Source of the DNA: Micromonospora sp. MA102
GTDB lineage: Bacteria > Actinomycetota > Actinomycetes > Mycobacteriales > Micromonosporaceae
Direction: 5' to 3'
DNA: 64,000 nucleotides
NCBI RefSeq assembly: GCF_025460765.1
Contig: NZ_JAMWEG010000022.1
Coordinates: 1 to 64,000 of the forward strand
In this document: piece after piece, positions 7,802-15,399 of the stretch
Position numbering within the stretch: position 1 is the first letter of the stretch
Layout of the letters: each line of letters opens with the position of its first letter
Translations under genes and position numbers: made by a program
Notes under the pieces: generated by a model
The model's input: only the letters and a program-made list of their open reading frames with translations
Databases searched by the model: none
Told to the model about the DNA's origin: nothing

Positions 7802-8134
7802 ACGACAGCCCTGTCCGATCGCCGGCGGCGCTCGCACGACAGGCGGAGCGCTGACGACTGATTCGGCCGGATGAGGTCGCCCATCACGAACTCGGGATGC
7901 GTCAAGTCGCAGTGTGTGGAGGCGTCAACCGCCGCGTCGGGACGACGGTGGCGACAGCGAACCTCAGTCCGGGAACGTCCCGAGAACTACCCCTTCGTCT
8001 ATCCGTTGGGCATGCCAGCCGCACGCTGGTTGACCGCTGCCGACGCAACCGCTCATCGGCACGACCGCGCGTCCGCGCATTGCACGCCCGGTCGGCGGCA
8101 GATCCGGATGCTGTGGATCGCTCATAATTGCATC
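7802..8134. other. Gene-free stretch with repeat copy B
   Basis: About 330 bases without a supported gene. It contains repeat copy B (8056-8102) and, at its right end, CATAAT 13-8 bases before the GTG of the barstar-like gene, which may be a promoter -10 element for a nearly leaderless transcript. Confidence 0.45.
8056..8102 (+). repeat. 47-bp intergenic repeat, copy B
   Basis: Second copy of the repeat at 6988-7034, beginning TCGGCACGACCGCGCGTCCG; six substitutions, same length and orientation. It lies about 33 bases upstream of the barstar-like start codon. Confidence 0.6.
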
Positions 8135-8602
8135 GTGACCAACCAGAGCGCTGGCCTTCCCGTGCTCGTCATCGACGGAGCCTCGTTCGTCGACTTCGCC
8201 GGCTTCGTACACGAGTTCTCGCAGCTGCTTTGTCACGGCACCTGGAACGGAAGCCTCGATGCCTTCAACGACATCCTCCGCGGAGGCTTCGGCACCCCCG
8301 AGACCGCATGGGTGCTCAGGTGGGTCAACTCTGACTCGTCCCGGGTCGCGCTCGGTTATGACGCCACGGTCCGATGGCTGGAGCAGATCCTTCTCACCTG
8401 CCACCCATCGCACCGCGCGAGCATCGAGGCCAGGGTCAGCAACGCGAAGCGTGGCCAAGGGCAGACGCTGTTCGACATGATCGTAGAGATCATCCACGAC
8501 CACGGCCCAGGCGGCAGCGAAGCTGAGCACGGCGACGGATCAGTGCGTTCGATCTTGGCGCGGCTCATCCATCCCTGTCAGCGGCGCGCCCTGTCCCGAT
8601 GA
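8135..8602 (+). CDS. Barstar-family protein (orphan RNase inhibitor)
   Basis: A 155-residue protein whose first 95 residues fit the barstar fold: a first strand LPVLVIDGASFVDFAGFVHEF, a helix with LDAFNDILRGGFGTP (the barstar motif D-A-x-x-D-x-L), and WVLRWVNSDSSRVALGYDATVRWLEQIL. Barstar inhibits the secreted RNase barnase and serves as its cytoplasmic immunity partner. No barnase-like gene lies anywhere in this window, so it is either an orphan immunity gene or acts on a distant toxin. The GTG at 8135 is preferred because it begins eight residues before the conserved strand. The 3' end overlaps the convergent HAD gene by 38 bases. Confidence 0.85.
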   Translation: MTNQSAGLPVLVIDGASFVDFAGFVHEFSQLLCHGTWNGSLDAFNDILRGGFGTPETAWVLRWVNSDSSRVALGYDATVRWLEQILLTCHPSHRASIEARVSNAKRGQGQTLFDMIVEIIHDHGPGGSEAEHGDGSVRSILARLIHPCQRRALSR

Positions 8603-9266
8603 TGGGCAGGAGCTCGTCCAACGACACGATGACATCGCTCGCGGTACCACGCTGCGCATCGCGGTCGAGCGTGACGCCGTGATATCCGAGATCCATGGCA
8701 GCGGTCACGAGCTGCGGGTCGTCGTCGATGAACAGGCACTCGTGCGGCTCAAGACCGAGTAGGCGGTTGCCCTCGGCGTACATCCGCAGGTCGGGCTTAC
8801 GGCAGCCAAGAACTTCGGAGATCGCGAAGCCTTCGAAGTAGTGCTGGATGCCCAGCTCGGCGAACATTTCCTCCAGCCCGACCCAGGTGTCGGAGACGAC
8901 CGCCATGCGAACGTCCCACAACTGGAGCTGGTCGAGGACGCGTCGTACGTCGGGGTAGGTCTCGATCACGGGGCCCACGGCTGGAGCCTCCAACTGCCGC
9001 AGCAGTTGCTCGGATGGGCGGTCGATGCCGAGCACCGCCAGCATCGTCCGGTGATAGTCGGTCCGGTTCGCCGTTGCCGTTCCCGCGTCCAGGAAACGCT
9101 GCCCGATATCGATGGCCTGCGGGAACGAGTCCTCCCGCACGTGGGGGTGGTGCGCCGCGACGATGCTTTCAAAGTCGTACCGGGGATTCCACCGCCCACC
9201 GATCGGGCGCGTCAGGACACCGCCGGCGTCAAACATCACTCCACGAATACGCCCCCGATCCTTCAC
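8565..9266 (-). CDS. HAD-family hydrolase
   Basis: A 233-residue haloacid-dehalogenase-like phosphatase. Motif I is GVMFDAGGVLTRP: the first catalytic aspartate is present, but the second position is glycine (D-x-G), not the phosphatase D-x-D, so the hydrolysed bond is uncertain. Motif II is AVVSDTWVG, motif III CRKPDLRMY, motif IV LFIDDDPQLVTAA. The cap is helical. I placed the start at GTG 9266, directly before the first strand; a longer start at 9314 adds an unconserved tail. It converges with and overlaps the barstar-like gene. Substrate unknown. Confidence 0.85.
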   Translation of the reverse strand: MKDRGRIRGVMFDAGGVLTRPIGGRWNPRYDFESIVAAHHPHVREDSFPQAIDIGQRFLDAGTATANRTDYHRTMLAVLGIDRPSEQLLRQLEAPAVGPVIETYPDVRRVLDQLQLWDVRMAVVSDTWVGLEEMFAELGIQHYFEGFAISEVLGCRKPDLRMYAEGNRLLGLEPHECLFIDDDPQLVTAAMDLGYHGVTLDRDAQRGTASDVIVSLDELLPIIGTGRAADRDG

Positions 9267-9586
9267 CGACGACAGGCTACCCGCATCACAAGAAGTCGTG
9301 GCCCGCGTCCTCACGCTGGTCCAACGCGCGCTCTACTCGGCATGAGCGGACGTCGTCGGCCTGTGAAGCGGAGCCGCCGTTGCTGACGCTTTCGGGTACG
9401 CCAAAGGGCTCATCGAGCAGGAAGCCCCGCTCGGAAGGCTGCCGATGGATTCGAGTCTCAGCTTCCGGGAAGCATGCCGACGCCACCCGACGACATCCAG
9501 AGCCGAACGTCGATGCAGCAAGGCACTCTTGATTGCCGTCAGTGGACCGCCGGACGAGTGCCGGCAGCTGACCTGCGTAAACGAGC

Positions 9587-10333
9587 TCAACCCAGTCGGG
9601 TACGCACCACCAGGTCGTGCAGCGCGTCCACGGCTGCCGGGTCTACACGCTCGGGCAGCGCCGAGGTATCCCGGGCCGTCTCCAGCTCGGCGCGCAGCCG
9701 CGGCACATCAGTGGCGAGTCGCTCCGCGGCGCCCGCGGGGAGCGGTCCGTGCTCGGCCTCCCGTTTGGCGGCGATGAGATCCGGCACGTACGCCAACCTC
9801 GTCCCGAGCACACCAAGCTCCGTCTCCACGCGGCCGGTCCGCATCAGGTGGATCCCGGTGAGCAGGACCCGCAGCGTGTACAGCGCAGGCTTGAGCTGCC
9901 CGGTCCTGGCGTACAACTTCTCCTGGGTGGCCGCGAATCCGAGGTAGTGGTGCGCGTGGTGACGGGTGACCAGTCGCGGGGCCAGCGCAACGAGCTCGGC
10001 GTGCACCGCGGTGGTCACAACCACCAGCGGCGACAGCAGTTGCTCCAGGACGTACCCGTTGCGGCTGTTCAACAGCTTGGCGAACTTCAGCAGATCGTGG
10101 CTGACCACGTCCAACTCGACACCATCGCGCACGCCCACGTGCTGCAACGTCTGCGGCCCGGTGCGCAACCCCACCACCTCCTCGGGCGAGAGCAGGTGCG
10201 CGGCCCGCAGATCCAGGTCGGAATCGATGGACGCGAACCCATACAGATGCGCACCGCTGACGGTGGCGAACAGCAGCGGACGGGGCAGGGCGCGGGCTGC
10301 CTCGGCGGCCCACGACGGCACCTCGGTGGTCAC
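9587..10333 (-). CDS. COG3541-type nucleotidyltransferase, second of pair
   Basis: A 248-residue predicted nucleotidyltransferase of the DNA-polymerase-beta-like superfamily (COG3541). The active site is TVSGAHLYGFASIDSDLDLRAAH: G-S/A-x-x-x-G, then SDLDLR with two metal-binding aspartates. The rest is helical, including ARTGQLKPALYTLRVLLTGIHLMRTG, the block typical of this family. GTG 10333 overlaps the stop of the upstream paralogue (GTGA), so the two genes are translated together. No substrate is known; relatives occur in phage and defence settings as well as in ordinary chromosomes. Confidence 0.87.
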   Translation of the reverse strand: MTTEVPSWAAEAARALPRPLLFATVSGAHLYGFASIDSDLDLRAAHLLSPEEVVGLRTGPQTLQHVGVRDGVELDVVSHDLLKFAKLLNSRNGYVLEQLLSPLVVVTTAVHAELVALAPRLVTRHHAHHYLGFAATQEKLYARTGQLKPALYTLRVLLTGIHLMRTGRVETELGVLGTRLAYVPDLIAAKREAEHGPLPAGAAERLATDVPRLRAELETARDTSALPERVDPAAVDALHDLVVRTRLG

Positions 10334-11004
10334 GACAGGTTCCTTTCCCGCACGGCCGTGAGCAGCCGATCCACCTCATCCCGGTCGGGCTGTTCGGGCA
10401 GCCCGGTGCCGGCGGCTGCGTCGCCGAGCTCGACGAGTAGGTCCGCCGCCCAGGCGGCGACCTCATCCCAGGGCAACTCGCCGCGCCGCACCGCGAGCAG
10501 CCGGTCACGCAGGTGACGAACGTCGACCAGCACTTCCCCGGTACGCAGCACGTGCGCCCCGGCGACCAGCAGCCGGATCATATGCATAGCCTGCTTGTGA
10601 TTCGTCTCGCCGGTGCGCTCGCGGCGGGCCGCCACCCGGTTGAGCTGATCCCGGGCGTAGCTGCCATAGGTCTCCGCCACCCGCCTCGACAGGAACGCCT
10701 GCCGCGCCGCCAGCAACCGTTCCCCGTCGACGGTGATCGTCTGGACCAGCGGGGACCAGAGCACCTCCAGAACCGTCGGGTTGCCCTGCAGGGCTAGGAC
10801 GCAGAAGCGTTCGAACTCCCAGGAGAACTGCTCCACCGCCGGACCGTCGAGATGGGTGGGCGGCTTGTCGAGGCGCCAGAATGCCCGTGTCGGTGCCACA
10901 TACACACCACGCCGGTCGTAGTCGGAGCCCGGGCCATGCAGCCCGTACGCCCGCGACCCGACCACAACGGCGAGAACCGTATGCCGCTCGACAAGCTCGA
11001 TCAC
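10330..11004 (-). CDS. COG3541-type nucleotidyltransferase, first of pair
   Basis: A 224-residue paralogue of the next gene. Its active site VVVGSRAYGLHGPGSDYDRRGVYV has the canonical GSRAYG and a SDYDRRG in which the second aspartate is kept. RTGETNHKQAMHMIRLLVAGAHVLRTGE is the conserved helical block. GTG 11004 (IELVERHTV) fits the usual family start; a start at 11043 would add 13 residues. The aspartate spacing differs from the partner (SDYD against SDLD), so the two may have split roles or form a heteromer. Promoter not identified; both genes probably form a two-gene operon. Confidence 0.86.
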   Translation of the reverse strand: MIELVERHTVLAVVVGSRAYGLHGPGSDYDRRGVYVAPTRAFWRLDKPPTHLDGPAVEQFSWEFERFCVLALQGNPTVLEVLWSPLVQTITVDGERLLAARQAFLSRRVAETYGSYARDQLNRVAARRERTGETNHKQAMHMIRLLVAGAHVLRTGEVLVDVRHLRDRLLAVRRGELPWDEVAAWAADLLVELGDAAAGTGLPEQPDRDEVDRLLTAVRERNLS

Positions 11005-11176
11005 GCCCGGGACGCTACCCAAGCACCGTCCCGGATGCGTCATCCTTTTCAGGCAGACCGGGCCTGACGGCCTTCGTCCCGTTCGGTCCCATGAGCATGA
11101 GGTCCTCGCCCGGACGCTACGCCAGATCGCCGACGAACACCGGAACAGGCACCCGCGACCAGCTCGTGCCCAGGAA

Positions 11177-11740
11177 CTACGTCAGAGGCGAGGGGCTCAC
11201 CCGATTGTCGGCTGGCCGCCGCACCTGGTCGACGATGCCGCCGCGGACACCGAGGCTGCCTCGCGCGGCCCGGTAGAAGCCGTCACGAGTCTCATCGGCC
11301 CGCCGAACCAGGTCCGTAAGATCGTCGGGCGTGTCCGGCAAGGAACGCGCCGCCTGCTCCAGCGCTCGTACGGCGTGACGCCACGCGGAGGCCGCCCCTA
11401 CGGTGACCTCATCACCGAGAAGCAGAACCGCCTCCCATGTCAGCGTGTGCCGCACATCCGCCTCAGCCAACCGGGCTAAACCCTCCTCGCGGCCAAGTAC
11501 CGGGGTACGGGCGCCGGGCCGGTGTGCGCTGAGCATTCCCAGCGCCAGCAGGTGGATCTCCTTCACGGCACGCGTGAAATCGGCGTAGGCGTCCAGCCGC
11601 CGCTCGTCCCATCGCACCACTTGACCGCGCCGCCACCGGGCCCGTTCGGCCACTGTCGTGGCGATGATCGTGCCGACAGTGCCGACCACAACGCCGATCA
11701 GCGCCGGCACCTGCGTCATCATGGTCTCCAGCATGGTCAT
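11177..11740 (-). CDS. Membrane-anchored hypothetical protein
   Basis: A 187-residue protein with one N-terminal membrane helix (VPALIGVVVGTVGTIIATTV) followed by a basic stop-transfer stretch (ERARWRRGQ) and a cytoplasmic helical domain rich in alanine, leucine and acidic residues (WDERRLDAYADFTRAVKEIHLLAL). This organisation is common in actinobacterial hypotheticals. ATG 11740 was chosen because GAGGGG lies six bases before it; longer frames add low-complexity sequence. No enzymatic motif is seen. The helical domain might form coiled coils. I do not recognise a function. Confidence 0.75.
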   Translation of the reverse strand: MTMLETMMTQVPALIGVVVGTVGTIIATTVAERARWRRGQVVRWDERRLDAYADFTRAVKEIHLLALGMLSAHRPGARTPVLGREEGLARLAEADVRHTLTWEAVLLLGDEVTVGAASAWRHAVRALEQAARSLPDTPDDLTDLVRRADETRDGFYRAARGSLGVRGGIVDQVRRPADNRVSPSPLT

Positions 11741-11905
11741 CGACGTCCCCTCGCCGTGGTTGGAATCGGCCCGTCCGCCATGATTTGCACTGCCGTCAGT
11801 CGTCATGCGGGCGACGCCGGGCCGCGCCGCCGCACCGGCATCCACTCCGGCCGGTCGACGAATCCGGTGAGAGTAGCGCGGCCGGACGTACCGAATTGAG
11901 TGCGG

Positions 11906-12580
11906 TCAGTGTGTCCGGGTCTCCCAGGCCGGCTGCCGCGGCTCGTCGTTGTGCACGATGATGTCGACATGATCGGTCGGGCGGACCGTATTGAAGTAGA
12001 ACTGTTGGGAGGGGATGTACCGCTCGCGCCAGCGTCGTTCGACTTCGGCCCGAGATGACACCCGGCGCTCTCGGATCACAGCACGGTCCACGGTCTTCTC
12101 GAGCGCGGTCGACACGAAGACGCGCAGGTCCCACCGATCAATCAGTTCCGGGCGCATGAGGAACACGCCGTCGAAGACCAGCACGGCATCAGCGGGGGCG
12201 GTCGTGACCGGCGGGGACAGCACGGTATCCGCCGTGCGGTCGTAGACCGCGTGTTGGAAACGTCGACCTCCGCCCGGACCGAGCGGATCGAGCAGGACGC
12301 GGTTCAGCGCGTTGTAGTCGTGGGTGTCGAAGTAGCAGCCTTCGGCCGAGTACTCGCCGCGCGGGTAACGCTGTGCCCGGGGGAAGAGGAAATCGTCAAT
12401 TGCCGCGCGGATGACGTCGCGACCCTGTCTGCGCAAGACGCCGGCCAGCTCGTCGGCGAGCGTGGTTTTGCCTGCGGCGGGTGGTCCGTCGATGGCAACC
12501 CGCGTCGGGTGTGTGACCGTGACGGACCGGACCGCCTCGGCCAGGCGGCCGAGCATCTCGTCGCGAGCACCTTGGTCCAT
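11906..12580 (-). CDS. Uridine kinase-like P-loop kinase
   Basis: A 224-residue P-loop kinase of the uridine kinase/phosphoribulokinase group. Walker A is VAIDGPPAAGKTTLADEL; the substrate-binding segment AAIDDFLFPRAQRYPRGEYSAEGCYFDTHDYNAL follows; Walker B is AVLVFDGVFLMRPEL; the lid carries DRAVIRERRVSSRAEVERRWRERYIPSQQFYF. Expected to phosphorylate a nucleoside or related small alcohol with ATP. ATG 12580 follows GGTGAGAAC; the frame continues upstream without conserved features. Single gene with no evident operon partner. Confidence 0.88.
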   Translation of the reverse strand: MDQGARDEMLGRLAEAVRSVTVTHPTRVAIDGPPAAGKTTLADELAGVLRRQGRDVIRAAIDDFLFPRAQRYPRGEYSAEGCYFDTHDYNALNRVLLDPLGPGGGRRFQHAVYDRTADTVLSPPVTTAPADAVLVFDGVFLMRPELIDRWDLRVFVSTALEKTVDRAVIRERRVSSRAEVERRWRERYIPSQQFYFNTVRPTDHVDIIVHNDEPRQPAWETRTH

Positions 12581-12967
12581 GTTCTCACCCGTCCTACCCG
12601 CTCGGCCGACATCCGCGGGAAACCCGATGCGCGGTACCCGCGGGGTGAACGGATCGAACGTACCGGGAAGGCCGCCGACGAAGCGTGTACCAGCACCGCT
12701 CCACGATCCGACGTAGCCGTCCACCGCGCCTTCAACCACTGGATCACGGCTCGCCACGTGCGCGCTCAGGAAACAGGGCGAGTAGACGGGGCATCCAATC
12801 CCCGCCACCGCCAGACACGTCCTCGCGGGCCGTCTCAACCAGCGACCAGAACTCGTTCACCTGCACCCGCGGAGTCTGACACGAGCAGCACTCACTAACG
12901 CTCCACAGGGCCATGATTGGAGCGGGCTGGGTCTCCCCAGGGTCAGGTAATCCGTAATGCTGTGCAC
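12581..12967. other. Divergent intergenic stretch, no gene seen
   Basis: About 390 bases between the kinase gene (minus) and the RCC1-like gene (plus). No supported frame, RNA gene or clear repeat was found. It must hold both promoters. Confidence 0.45.
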
Positions 12968-13816
12968 ATGAGTAGTCCTGTCATCGCTGCTGGACGGCGA
13001 CATTCGTTGGGGCTGTGTGCCGACGGCAGCGTGGTCGCGGCCGGGACGGGGACATCTGGTGAGTGTCGAGTCGAGGACTGGGTCGAAGTGGTCGCGGTGG
13101 CGGCGGGCAACGTGCATACGGCGCCGAACACCGGACGGTCCCACAGCGTCGGCCTCCGCGCGGACGGCACTGTGATGGCGACGGGCTGGAACGGTGACGG
13201 ACAGTGCGACGTCGCGTCATGGCGCGACATGATCCTCATCGCCGCGGGCTGGCGCCGCACCTTGGGGCTAGTTGGTGACGGCACCGTGCTGGCTGTGGGA
13301 CGGCTCCGCGAGGGAGCATGCAACGTGAGCCAATGGCGGGAGATCGTGGCGTTGGCGTGCGGCGACTGGCATTCGGTGGGCCTCAGAGCCGATGGGACCA
13401 CCGTTGCCGTGGGGAACGATCGCCGTGGGCAGTGCGCGGTCGGCACGTGGCGTGACGTTGCCGCCGTCGCCGCCGGCTACCTTCACACGGTCGGTCTCAC
13501 CAACGACGGACGCGTCCTTGCGGTCGGGGATCAATCGGCGGGCGCCTGTGACGTCAGTGCTTGGAGGCACGTTGTGGCGGTGGCGGCTGGGAGCTACCAC
13601 ACCGTCGGAGTCACCGCGGCTGGCCGGGTCGTGGCCGTGGGCAGCAACGATTCCGGCCAGTGCGACGTAGCCGACTGGCGCGACATCGTCGCGGTGGCGG
13701 CCGGATCCACCCACACTCTCGGACTACATGCGGACGGAACAGTTGTCGCTGCCGGGAACAACGAGCACGGTCAGTGCGACGTCACCGGCTGGGACGCGAT
13801 CCGGTCGCCCAACTAG
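12968..13816 (+). CDS. RCC1-like beta-propeller repeat protein
   Basis: A 282-residue protein made almost entirely of seven tandem repeats of about 38 residues. The consensus is VAAGxxHTVGLxADGTVVAVG, then about three variable residues, GQCDV, two variable residues, WRDIVA. The second copy has an eight-residue insert (APNTGRSH). This is a compact bacterial form of the RCC1 blade and should fold as a seven-bladed propeller, probably a binding platform. There is no signal peptide. ATG 12968 has no good ribosome site; GTG 12962 is possible. The stop codon TAG lies within the left terminal repeat of the adjacent IS630-type element, so the C terminus may have been altered by insertion. Confidence 0.85.
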   Translation: MSSPVIAAGRRHSLGLCADGSVVAAGTGTSGECRVEDWVEVVAVAAGNVHTAPNTGRSHSVGLRADGTVMATGWNGDGQCDVASWRDMILIAAGWRRTLGLVGDGTVLAVGRLREGACNVSQWREIVALACGDWHSVGLRADGTTVAVGNDRRGQCAVGTWRDVAAVAAGYLHTVGLTNDGRVLAVGDQSAGACDVSAWRHVVAVAAGSYHTVGVTAAGRVVAVGSNDSGQCDVADWRDIVAVAAGSTHTLGLHADGTVVAAGNNEHGQCDVTGWDAIRSPN

Positions 13817-13846
13817 TGCCGTAGCAGGCAACGTTTGCCCTGTTGT
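13813..13846 (+). repeat. Left terminal inverted repeat of IS630-type element
   Basis: Starts CTAGTGCCGTAGCAGGCAAC and continues to TGTTGT. It matches the reverse complement of 15400-15433 at 29 of 34 positions without gaps. The outermost CTAG contains the TA dinucleotide used as target by IS630/Tc1 elements. Confidence 0.85.
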
Positions 13847-13900
13847 GATGTGACGCGCCGCCCGGGGTCCCGCACGGTCTGCCGGGCGGCGGTCATCTGT

Positions 13901-14230
13901 GTGCGGGTGGCTGAACGAGTACGTGTACGCGAGATCGACGAGGACGAAGGCGCCAAGCTTCTGCGGATCATCCGCAGGGGCAGTGGTTCAGTGGTGACCT
14001 GGCGGCGGGCGCAGACGGTACTGCTGTCCGCCCAGCGCCTATGACCTGGGCAAGGACAAACTCTACGGCGACATCAAGCCGGTCAAGTGCCGCCGCGTGG
14101 CCGACTGGGCCGCGTCGAACAACGTTGAGATCGCCTATACCCCGACGAACAACTCCTGGCTCAACCGCATCGAGGCCCAGTTCACGGCCCTGCGCTACTT
14201 CACCCTCGACGGCACCGACGCCGCTCGACG
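13901..14230 (+). pseudogene. IS630 transposase remnant with two internal deletions
   Basis: Three fragments of an IS630-family transposase in tandem. The N-terminal helix-turn-helix start reads DEDEGAKLLRIIRRGSGSVV then TWRRAQTVLLSAQ. A deletion of roughly 170 residues joins this, with a stop after SAQRL and a frame change, to YDLGKDKLYGDIKP. A second deletion of about 30 residues removes the middle catalytic aspartate block. The sequence then resumes CRRVADWAASNNVEIAYTPT and NSWLNRIEAQFTALRYF, which retains the terminal DDE glutamate, before it diverges after DGTDA. Two of the three catalytic acids are gone, so no active transposase can be made. Confidence 0.85.
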
Positions 14231-14377
14231 GGCGACGTGCATCCGCCCGGATACTGGCCGTCGTGAAGTTGGACAGACGACGGGTGATCGGTCCGTGGCT
14301 GAACAGGAAGAAGCTCGGCGCCTGCTTGATGCCTTCGAGACCGGCCGACACGTGACCGGACAGGCCCGCAAAACCCA

Positions 14378-14407
14378 TTGGCGGACCACGGCGACCACTG
14401 CTACCTT
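14378..14407 (+). promoter_or_regulatory. Promoter-like pair before hydrolase leader
   Basis: TTGGCG (14378-14383) and TACCTT (14402-14407) are separated by 18 bases, a workable sigma-70-type spacing. Transcription would begin near 14414, giving a leader of about 137 bases that includes the leader-peptide frame. Confidence 0.45.
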
Positions 14408-14444
14408 TCCGGAGGCCGTGCGAGAGAACAAGGAGGTGGTACCC

Positions 14445-14498
14445 GTGAACGCAGTATCGACATGGGTGCTCCCCTCCGGGGTCACGGTCGGGCGATAG
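14445..14498 (+). CDS. Leader peptide (17 aa) upstream of hydrolase
   Basis: A GTG-initiated frame encoding MNAVSTWVLPSGVTVGR, preceded at ideal distance by AAGGAGG (14430-14436), the strongest ribosome site in this part of the window. It ends 52 bases before the hydrolase ATG. Codons 7-10 include the first strand of a downstream pairing (14465-14473), so a ribosome paused on the peptide would alter folding of the leader RNA. It resembles leader peptides of inducible antibiotic resistance genes in layout, not in sequence. Not known to me. Confidence 0.6.
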   Translation: MNAVSTWVLPSGVTVGR

Positions 14499-14538
14499 CG
14501 ATAGGTCGTCCGGGAGCGCCGTCTCATGAGCACTCCCG
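14465..14538 (+). promoter_or_regulatory. Candidate translational attenuator (alternative hairpins)
   Basis: GGTGCTCCC (14465-14473, inside the leader frame) can pair fully with GGGAGCGCC (14512-14520, one G-U). The same central strand can instead pair through CGGGAG (14511-14516) with CTCCCG (14533-14538), which abuts the GAAAGG ribosome site (14538-14543) of the hydrolase. The two pairings exclude each other, the classic layout of a ribosome-stalling attenuator. Confidence 0.55.
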
Positions 14539-14550
14539 AAAGGCACGACC

Positions 14551-15285
14551 ATGCAATTCACTGCCGAACAACGCCTCGACGACGGCGTCCTCGAGCGCGA
14601 ATTCACCCTCGGCGAGATCCCCGGCATCCTGTGGACGCCCGCCTCCGCCTCCGCACCGGCCCCGCTGATCCTACTCAGCCCCCCTCCTCTCGGGCTGCGC
14701 AAGACGTACCCCCGCCTGGTGGCCCGAGCCCGACACTCCGCGGCGGACGGCTTCGCCACGGCCACCATCGAGCTCCCCGGAAGCGGCGACCGGCCCCGTT
14801 GGCCCGCCGCCGAGCAGGCCCTCGCCGACCTGCGCCGGGCGATGGAGGCCGGCGAGCCGGTCAGCGACGAGATCATCGACGCCCTCATCCTCCCCCTGGT
14901 CGACAAGGCGGTCCCGGAATGGCAGGCCGCCCTGGACGCCCTCCTTTCGCTGCCCGAGATCGGCGGCCCGGTCGGGTACTCGGGGGGAGTGATCTCCATC
15001 GGGACCCGGCTGGCAGCGGTCGAGCCGCGCATCGCGGCCGCCGTCCTGTTCGCCGGGAGTTTCGTGCCCCGCGCCATGTTCGAGGAGGCCCGCCGGGTCA
15101 CCATTCCGCTGCACGTCCTGCTGCAGTGGGACGACGAAGGGAACGACCGGCAGGCGGCCCTGGACCTGTTCGACGCCTTCGGCTCCAAGGAGAAGACACT
15201 GCACGCCAACATGGGCGGGCACACCGGCGTCCCGCAGTCCGCAGGCGACGAAGCGGGCCGATTCCTCGCCCGGCACCTGAAGTGA
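14551..15285 (+). CDS. Alpha/beta hydrolase (IS cargo)
   Basis: A 244-residue alpha/beta hydrolase. The nucleophile elbow is GPVGYSGGVISIG (G-Y-S-G-G), the acid is probably in LLQWDDEGND, and the histidine in NMGGHTGVP near the C terminus. The opening RLDDGVLEREFTLGEIPGIL and LILLSPPPLGLRKTYPRL fit the lid-less dienelactone-hydrolase-like branch seen widely in actinomycetes. No signal peptide, so cytoplasmic. Its ATG at 14551 follows GAAAGG. The gene lies wholly inside IS630 terminal repeats, behind a leader peptide and before a strong terminator. The substrate is unknown; a drug- or toxin-cleaving esterase would suit an inducible leader, but that is inference. Confidence 0.87.
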   Translation: MQFTAEQRLDDGVLEREFTLGEIPGILWTPASASAPAPLILLSPPPLGLRKTYPRLVARARHSAADGFATATIELPGSGDRPRWPAAEQALADLRRAMEAGEPVSDEIIDALILPLVDKAVPEWQAALDALLSLPEIGGPVGYSGGVISIGTRLAAVEPRIAAAVLFAGSFVPRAMFEEARRVTIPLHVLLQWDDEGNDRQAALDLFDAFGSKEKTLHANMGGHTGVPQSAGDEAGRFLARHLK

Positions 15286-15335
15286 GGCCAACCCGTCGGG
15301 CCGGCAGCAGACGATAGGAACTGCCGGGCCACGAT

Positions 15336-15370
15336 GCCGCCATCGAGGACCGGCCCTCCTCGATGGCGGC
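15336..15370 (+). terminator. Strong hairpin terminator inside IS630-type element
   Basis: A perfect 13-bp stem, GCCGCCATCGAGG (15336-15348) with its complement (15358-15370), around a nine-base loop, 50 bases after the hydrolase stop. A second, weaker stem CCGGCAG/CTGCCGG lies at 15301-15327. No U-tract follows, as is usual in high-GC actinomycetes. Confidence 0.7.
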
Positions 15371-15399
15371 GGCCAGCAACCCGACCGGGCGCGTCACGA

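Noticed and set aside
12581..12838. N-terminal extension of the uridine-kinase-like protein
   Set aside because: The extension has no conserved sequence, and ATG 12580 starts just before the P-loop as in relatives.
14041..14355. An intact protein in the second half of the IS630 transposase region
   Set aside because: The reading that matches transposase is in another frame and is broken by deletions; this frame shows no homology.
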